Below are positions 42,869 to 47,326 of a DNA stretch of 47,326 bases, piece by piece. The position numbers were made by a program, and so were the translations under genes. The number at the start of each line of letters is the position of its first letter. Positions within the stretch are counted from its first letter, which is position 1. The DNA comes from Nitrospira sp. LK70 (lineage in GTDB: Bacteria; Nitrospirota; Nitrospiria; Nitrospirales; Nitrospiraceae): the NCBI GenBank assembly GCA_011090425.1, contig PHGD01000022.1, forward strand, positions 1-47,326. Reading direction: 5' to 3'. Under the pieces are notes generated by a model. It had not been told where the DNA came from. It saw only the letters and a program-made list of their open reading frames with translations, and ran no database searches.

Positions 42869-44061
42869 CCCTGCCGTCCGTACATCCGTTTCTGATGACG
42901 ATTTTGACGGATACCTCGTCTGAAACAAACCAACCTGCCCTCGTCCCACACGATGCTTGGGAAACCATCGTTGAAGAGGCCATCACGCAACGAGTAGCCC
43001 CTCTCCTCCTTTGTTGGCTCAGCCACCCTACCGACCAGCATGAGATTCCTCTCCAGTTACTAAATGCTCTGAAGCAACAGGTAGTCCAGCACACAGCCTG
43101 GCATCTGCTCTTGGTAATAGAACTCCGAGACATTCTGGCTACGTGTGAACAGCAGGGCATTGCCTCTGTTCCGATTCGTGGACCGATGTTGGCCGAACAG
43201 TTGTATGGTGATGGCTCGACCCGCCAGATGGATGATCTGGACTTCCTCGTTCATCGCGAGGATCTCTCTGCTCTCAAGGACATTTTCCAGCACCTTGGCT
43301 ATGCGAACCACGAACATCGGCATGGCTTTCTAGAGACCTTCTCCTATTCGCTGGAATTCGTTCATCCAAATCATGGTTTCCTTGTTGAACCTCATTGGAC
43401 TCTGGCTTACCCACCGTTTATCGGAACTGCCGACTTGGAACCAGTGTGGACGCGGACCAGGAGACAGCAATGGGCAGGAATAAATACCTGGACCCTTAGC
43501 AATGAAGATCTTCTGCTCCATCTCTGCCTTCACCTCCATCATAAAGGACGGCAAGCTCCGCTCCTGTGGTTTTATGAGTTGCATACCGTGATCCAGCGGC
43601 AGGGCTCAACGCTCGACTGGAACATCCTCATGCAACAGGCGCAGCTCATGGAGCAGACCCAGGCAGTCTATGACGTCCTCACGATCGTGACGGAAACTTT
43701 TCATTCGCCCGTACCTGAAGTAGTGGCCAACCAGTTCGCCGGGCACGTACGCGACGATTCTTCGCCTTCGTCGTTGATGGTCTGCAATCAGATCCTGACT
43801 CGGTCGTCTCTCAACGGACGAGAAGAGTTTGTACTTCTCTGTTCTCTTGAAAGTCTTCACCAACAATTCCAATACCTCTACGCCCTCCTTTTTCCCTCTG
43901 CCCGATTCATGACCCGGCGATATGGAGCCTCCACTCGTATGGGTCTCATCGGCTCCTATATCACCAGATTCTTCCATATAGGGGCTGAAGGCCTTCGCTG
44001 CGCCGTCGCATGGATCGGTACCATCGTCGCCACAAGACCGAGCTCATCCATCCGCCGATAG
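42862..44061 (+). CDS. Nucleotidyltransferase-like protein (NTP_transf_5) of the RiPP cluster
   Basis: 399 residues with the NTP_transf_5 signature: VPIRGPMLAEQLYGDGSTRQ then MDDLDFLVHREDL, which carries the Asp residues of a nucleotidyltransferase site. The continuation LSNEDLLLHLCLHLHHKG is typical of the family. Its ATG overlaps the kinase stop by 7 bases. Family knowledge: such proteins recur beside lasso-type and other RiPP precursors, and their reaction is uncertain. It is the last gene of the apparent four-gene unit. Confidence 0.8.
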   Translation: MLTLPSVHPFLMTILTDTSSETNQPALVPHDAWETIVEEAITQRVAPLLLCWLSHPTDQHEIPLQLLNALKQQVVQHTAWHLLLVIELRDILATCEQQGIASVPIRGPMLAEQLYGDGSTRQMDDLDFLVHREDLSALKDIFQHLGYANHEHRHGFLETFSYSLEFVHPNHGFLVEPHWTLAYPPFIGTADLEPVWTRTRRQQWAGINTWTLSNEDLLLHLCLHLHHKGRQAPLLWFYELHTVIQRQGSTLDWNILMQQAQLMEQTQAVYDVLTIVTETFHSPVPEVVANQFAGHVRDDSSPSSLMVCNQILTRSSLNGREEFVLLCSLESLHQQFQYLYALLFPSARFMTRRYGASTRMGLIGSYITRFFHIGAEGLRCAVAWIGTIVATRPSSSIRR

Positions 44062-44189
44062 ATTTCATGTTCTGAGCAGGCAATAATCCCGCGTATCCTT
44101 TTGCGCGAATTCTTCGTCGAGTGCATTGAGAGTGCTATAGTGATGACCGGTTCACGAATCACCACCTCGAACACCACCAGCAACATTCT

Positions 44190-44795
44190 ATGGAGACATC
44201 TTCTCAACTCGTCGCCTCGGCCATTGACCCTAAACTAGTGGCCCGCGTCGCCAAAGGCGAGGTCCACGCCTTTAACCAGCTCTACGATCAATCCAGTACC
44301 GTGCTCTTCAGCCTGGCACTGCGTATTCTCGACAACCGTGAAGAAGCAGCGGACGTACTTCAAGAGATCTACCTCAATGTCTGGAGAAAGGTCGTTCGCT
44401 ACGATGTCGGTCGAGGCACTCCCATCGCCTGGCTCATCACGCTGACCCGCAACCGGGCTATCGACCGATTGCGGGCACGCGGTCCTCGTACCCTCCGCCA
44501 GATGGTCCCGTCCATGGATGACGCCCAGATAGGCCAAGTTGCCGACCCAAGTTCCGATACGTTTGACTCACCGACCGACCAAGAGTTGCGAAATCTGGTC
44601 CGAGCGGCGTGGGTGAGCTTGCCGCACGTCCACCAGCAGGTGATTGAGCTGGCTTACTATGAGGGCTTTCCCGATGCGGAGATCGCGGCGCAGCTGAATC
44701 AGCCGGTGGAGGCGGTGAAGACCTGCATCGCTCTCGGCATGTCGCAACTGCTCGAATCGTTGCAATCATACTGGGAAGAAGCGGAAGCGGTATGA
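44190..44795 (+). CDS. ECF-type RNA polymerase sigma factor
   Basis: 201 residues. Region 2 shows FNQLYDQSSTVLFSLALRIL then EEAADVLQEIYLNVWRKV and PIAWLITLTRNRAIDRLR. Region 4 shows SLPHVHQQVIELAYYEGFPD then AEIAAQLNQPVEAVKTCI. It starts at the ATG at 44190, about 130 bases after the RiPP unit. Its stop overlaps the next ATG by four bases, the usual arrangement with a cognate anti-sigma factor. Promoters it recognises are not identifiable here. Confidence 0.9.
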   Translation: METSSQLVASAIDPKLVARVAKGEVHAFNQLYDQSSTVLFSLALRILDNREEAADVLQEIYLNVWRKVVRYDVGRGTPIAWLITLTRNRAIDRLRARGPRTLRQMVPSMDDAQIGQVADPSSDTFDSPTDQELRNLVRAAWVSLPHVHQQVIELAYYEGFPDAEIAAQLNQPVEAVKTCIALGMSQLLESLQSYWEEAEAV

Positions 44796-45607
44796 CACAT
44801 CACGAGTTGGAAGCCGCTGTTCCGCTCTACGCGATCGGAGCGCTTGAACGAGCTGAGCGACAGGCATTGGAGGCCCATCTGCTTGCAGGATGTATTCCTT
44901 GCCGCACGAGGCTGAAAGGGTATCAGTCGGTAGCAGTGACGTTGCCATTCGGGCTCACCATCACGACTCCTCCCCGAACCTTAAAAAATAGGATTCTGTC
45001 GTCCCGTGTATCGTCCCCCGCCACTGAGTCAGAAACCCCATCACGCTCCAAGCCAAGTCTTGAGCCGGGCGAATGGATGAATCACCTCTTCCCGCCGTCA
45101 TCCCCACCTGCCACGTCATTCGGGTGGGCGTTGGGAATGGTCACCCTCGTGGTCCTGATCATGCTGGCGTTTTTCGGATGGAACTCCTCCACCCAAGTGA
45201 CCGAAGACCTGAAGAAGTTGGCCCAACTGCAGTCCCAAGCGGTGGAAACAGGCTCTAAGCTGGTGACTCTCCAACAGCAGCTCAGCGAACGTCAAGAAAT
45301 CCTCGTCCAAACCCAAGAAGAACTGCAGCGCCGCATGGCTGAACTTGGCAGAGGTGAAAGATCAATTGATCCAGCGAGAAGCCGAGATCGAAGAGCTGAA
45401 AATCCAGGCGACTCAGGGAAGCAGGCAATCACAGCGGATCCCCTAGGCCGAACCATTCACCCAGCTTGCTCGTATCCCGCATCGAAAACCAGTCCGCGCT
45501 CACGTCGATTTCTCTTTCATGTCCCTTTCTTCAGCTCCTATGCTAGCATGCGTCGTGACCATCACGAATTCCACGAGATCTCCCTCCATACAACGAGAAC
45601 CTCATGA
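44792..45607 (+). CDS. Anti-sigma factor with a probable frameshift
   Basis: The N-terminal domain, MTHHELEAAVPLYAIGALE then AHLLAGCIPCRTRLKGY, is an anti-sigma cytoplasmic domain with a possible zinc site (His/Cys2). One transmembrane helix (ALGMVTLVVLIMLAFFGW) and a coiled coil follow (EDLKKLAQLQSQ, then EILVQTQEELQRRMAEL). After about 45346 the frame becomes Arg/Ser/Pro-rich. Removing one G at 45347/45348 instead gives AEVKDQLIQREAEIEELK, a perfect continuation of the coiled coil, ending at TAG 45444-45446. So the native end is most likely 45446 and the reading frame beyond it is spurious. It would sequester the sigma factor encoded just upstream. Confidence 0.75.
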   Translation: MTHHELEAAVPLYAIGALERAERQALEAHLLAGCIPCRTRLKGYQSVAVTLPFGLTITTPPRTLKNRILSSRVSSPATESETPSRSKPSLEPGEWMNHLFPPSSPPATSFGWALGMVTLVVLIMLAFFGWNSSTQVTEDLKKLAQLQSQAVETGSKLVTLQQQLSERQEILVQTQEELQRRMAELGRGERSIDPARSRDRRAENPGDSGKQAITADPLGRTIHPACSYPASKTSPRSRRFLFHVPFFSSYASMRRDHHEFHEISLHTTRTS

Positions 45608-46088
45608 TGCTCATTACATGCGGCTGGCTCTACAGCAGGCAACGCTCGCTTCTCACGTGGAAGAAGTTCCAATCGGCGCAGTCCTCGTGCGAAATCACGA
45701 AATGATCGCGATCGGTCACAACTATCGGGAGGTTTCACAAGATCCGACCGCCCATGCCGAGATGATCGTCATCCGGAAGGCTGCCGAGCAGTTGAAAACC
45801 TGGCGCCTCACTGACACAACGCTCTATGTCACCCTTGAACCATGCCCGATGTGCGCCGGAGCAATGGTGCAGGCTCGCATTGCGCGGCTCGTCTTCGGAG
45901 CGTGGGACCCCAAAGCCGGCGCTTGCGGATCAATCCTCGATATTCTGAGCGAACGCCGGTTCAATCACCGAGTACAAGTGATGGGAGGACTGCTCGAACG
46001 GGAGAGCCGTGAACTCCTACAGGAGTTCTTTCGAGCCAAGAGAGATACTCTTTCGGAAAACAGCAGCCCTCCGAAGCCAACCTCCTAG
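45519..46088 (+). CDS. tadA: tRNA-specific adenosine deaminase
   Basis: Up to 189 residues; it converts A34 of tRNA-Arg(ACG) to inosine. The zinc site is TAHAEMIVIR with the catalytic Glu, and TLEPCPMCAGAMVQARI. FGAWDPKAGACGSI and LLQEFFRAKR match TadA. The start is uncertain: ATG at 45519 gives 33 extra N-terminal residues, and ATG at 45618 (MRLALQQATL) begins where the family becomes conserved. It overlaps the spurious tail of the frameshifted anti-sigma frame. Confidence 0.93.
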   Translation: MSLSSAPMLACVVTITNSTRSPSIQREPHDAHYMRLALQQATLASHVEEVPIGAVLVRNHEMIAIGHNYREVSQDPTAHAEMIVIRKAAEQLKTWRLTDTTLYVTLEPCPMCAGAMVQARIARLVFGAWDPKAGACGSILDILSERRFNHRVQVMGGLLERESRELLQEFFRAKRDTLSENSSPPKPTS

Positions 46089-46373
46089 CACCAAAACGCA
46101 ACCAGCAGGTATTTGCGGCAGTGGAAGAACCGCCTGAAAACCTCCGCCCTCTCCCGGCTGTTTGTGGGACTATGATGAATTTTGCTTTGTGCGGATCAAT
46201 CTGGCTATACTGCCCCCTATCATACCCCTAGTTCAGCGGTCATGCCTTCCCCCTTCCTGTATATGTGCCCTTGGAGCGTCGGCTTCCTGGACTACCGAGA
46301 TCGTCTTCCATCTCAGCCTCGAAGGTGTTGCTCGTTCATCACGTGAGATCACGCTCAAACCGGAGGCGGCGAC

Positions 46374-47326
46374 ATGACCATTCTTACTCGGCGTCGGGTG
46401 TTGTGGGATCACCTTCGCAGCGCATTGTGGGTCATGCCGACGGCGTCTGTTGTGTTTTTCCTGGTGGCGGGAATGGTCTTGTCCCATGTGCCGATCGGCG
46501 ACGATTCGCCCATCCGATGGCTGGTCTTCCAGGGTCCGCCCGACGACGCTCGCCAAATGCTGATTGTTGTGTCGTCCACGATGATCACGGTGACCGGGTT
46601 GGTGTTTGCCCTGACGATCATCGCCTTGCAGATCGCCTCGGGTCAGTATTCCCCCCGATTGCTGCGCAATTTCATGCGTGACCGCGGTACGCAGTTTGTC
46701 CTGAGCGTCTTCGTAGGCGCCTTCGCCTACAGCACAGCGGGCTTACATACCGTCGGGGTCCAGAACCCCGATGAGGCGGCGTTCATGCCCCGTCTAGCCG
46801 TCTCCGGATCGCTTGCGCTTGCACTGGCAAGCTTGGGCGTCCTCATCTACTTCATCCACCACCTCTCCTCCTCGATTCAGATCGACACGATCATGAGCAT
46901 GATTGTGCGAGAAACTCTGGAAGTCATCGACAACCTTTATCCTGATCGGCTCGGCTACGGGGAACCCGAGGAGCGCTGCCCAGAACCACCGGCATGGGCC
47001 ATCACCCTTCCATCCGACCAGTCCGGGTATATTCAAGATGTCGAACCTGAAGCGCTCGTCCAAGCAGCAGCAAGGCAGGACGTAGTGATCCGGCTCATCA
47101 GGATGGCGGGGGACCATGTCATCGCCGAGACCCCAATCGCCTGGGCTTGGCACAGATCGGCCGATCATGTACCGGCCGAGGCTGTCCTGCGAGAGGCAAT
47201 CCGCAACTCCATCCAGGTTGGTTTCGAGCGGACTATGTTGCAGGATGTTCCTTTCGGCATCCGCCGCTTGGTCGATATTGGCAACAGGGCACTGTCAGCG
47301 GCAATCAACGATCCCTACACAGCGAC
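46374..47326 (+). CDS. DUF2254 membrane protein (cut by window end)
   Basis: Open from the ATG at 46374 (CGGAGG upstream) to the last base of the window, at least 317 residues. Transmembrane helices occur at MPTASVVFFLVAGMVL, then MLIVVSSTMITVTGLVFALT, and two more near FVLSVFVGAFAYSTAGL and LALALASLGVLIYFI. QIASGQYSPRLLRNFMRDRG and AINDPYTAT are DUF2254 marks. It is an inner-membrane protein of unknown role. The C-terminal part lies outside the window. Confidence 0.9.
   Translation, partial: MTILTRRRVLWDHLRSALWVMPTASVVFFLVAGMVLSHVPIGDDSPIRWLVFQGPPDDARQMLIVVSSTMITVTGLVFALTIIALQIASGQYSPRLLRNFMRDRGTQFVLSVFVGAFAYSTAGLHTVGVQNPDEAAFMPRLAVSGSLALALASLGVLIYFIHHLSSSIQIDTIMSMIVRETLEVIDNLYPDRLGYGEPEERCPEPPAWAITLPSDQSGYIQDVEPEALVQAAARQDVVIRLIRMAGDHVIAETPIAWAWHRSADHVPAEAVLREAIRNSIQVGFERTMLQDVPFGIRRLVDIGNRALSAAINDPYTA

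Overview
The window looks like a chromosomal segment of a Nitrospira-type bacterium (phylum Nitrospirota). This is inferred from gene content: two divergent cytochrome bd-like oxidases lacking the usual CydB partner, membrane-anchored c-type cytochromes, a diheme protein fused to an ethylbenzene-dehydrogenase-type heme domain, and tandem PCP_red, DUF420 and SUMF1-fold proteins. Most of the DNA has moderately high GC, with a more AT-rich block at about 3.9-5.2 kb. No rRNA, tRNA, CRISPR array or insertion sequence was recognised.

Layout. 0-6.4 kb (minus strand) is a defence and toxin-antitoxin island. It holds a type III-like Res helicase-nuclease, a DUF2281/PIN pair and a RHH/PIN pair. The cognate DNA methyltransferase gene is broken: its first 160 codons remain at 5.2-5.7 kb and a short possible C-terminal scrap at 3.8 kb, with an AT-rich HNH endonuclease plus MazG-like gene in place of its catalytic middle. 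6.5-10.1 kb carries a SIMPL-domain protein, a thioredoxin-fold protein, an aldo/keto reductase killed by one amber codon, and a small secreted protein. 10.2-14.8 kb is a sigma-54 response regulator and multi-PAS histidine kinase pair. 14.9-22.6 kb is housekeeping: secF, secD, yajC, tgt, argS, a family 9 glycosyltransferase and mobA, all on the minus strand.

22.7-36.7 kb is a respiratory region, almost all on the minus strand. The first operon reads, in transcription order, two tiny membrane proteins (not obvious as long ORFs), a bd-like oxidase, a two-heme membrane cytochrome, a one-heme membrane cytochrome, and the diheme/EBDH-like protein, ending at a strong terminator. The second set reads DUF420, PCP_red, a polytopic membrane protein, a second bd-like oxidase, DUF3047, a Gly-rich membrane protein and two SUMF1-fold proteins. 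It probably supports or parallels the first oxidase.

36.8-40.2 kb holds a methyltransferase, an RlpA-like protein and a secreted Cys/His-containing protein. 40.4-44.1 kb (plus strand) is the most interesting locus: a 57-residue precursor with a canonical lasso-peptide leader and a core compatible with a Gly1-Asp9 ring and a Met-rich tail. A PRMT-like methyltransferase fused to a PqqD-like domain, an HprK-like kinase and a family-5 nucleotidyltransferase-like protein follow, tightly coupled. No lasso cyclase or leader peptidase is present in the window. 44.2-47.3 kb carries an ECF sigma factor, its putative anti-sigma factor (frameshifted), tadA, and the start of a DUF2254 membrane protein cut by the window edge.
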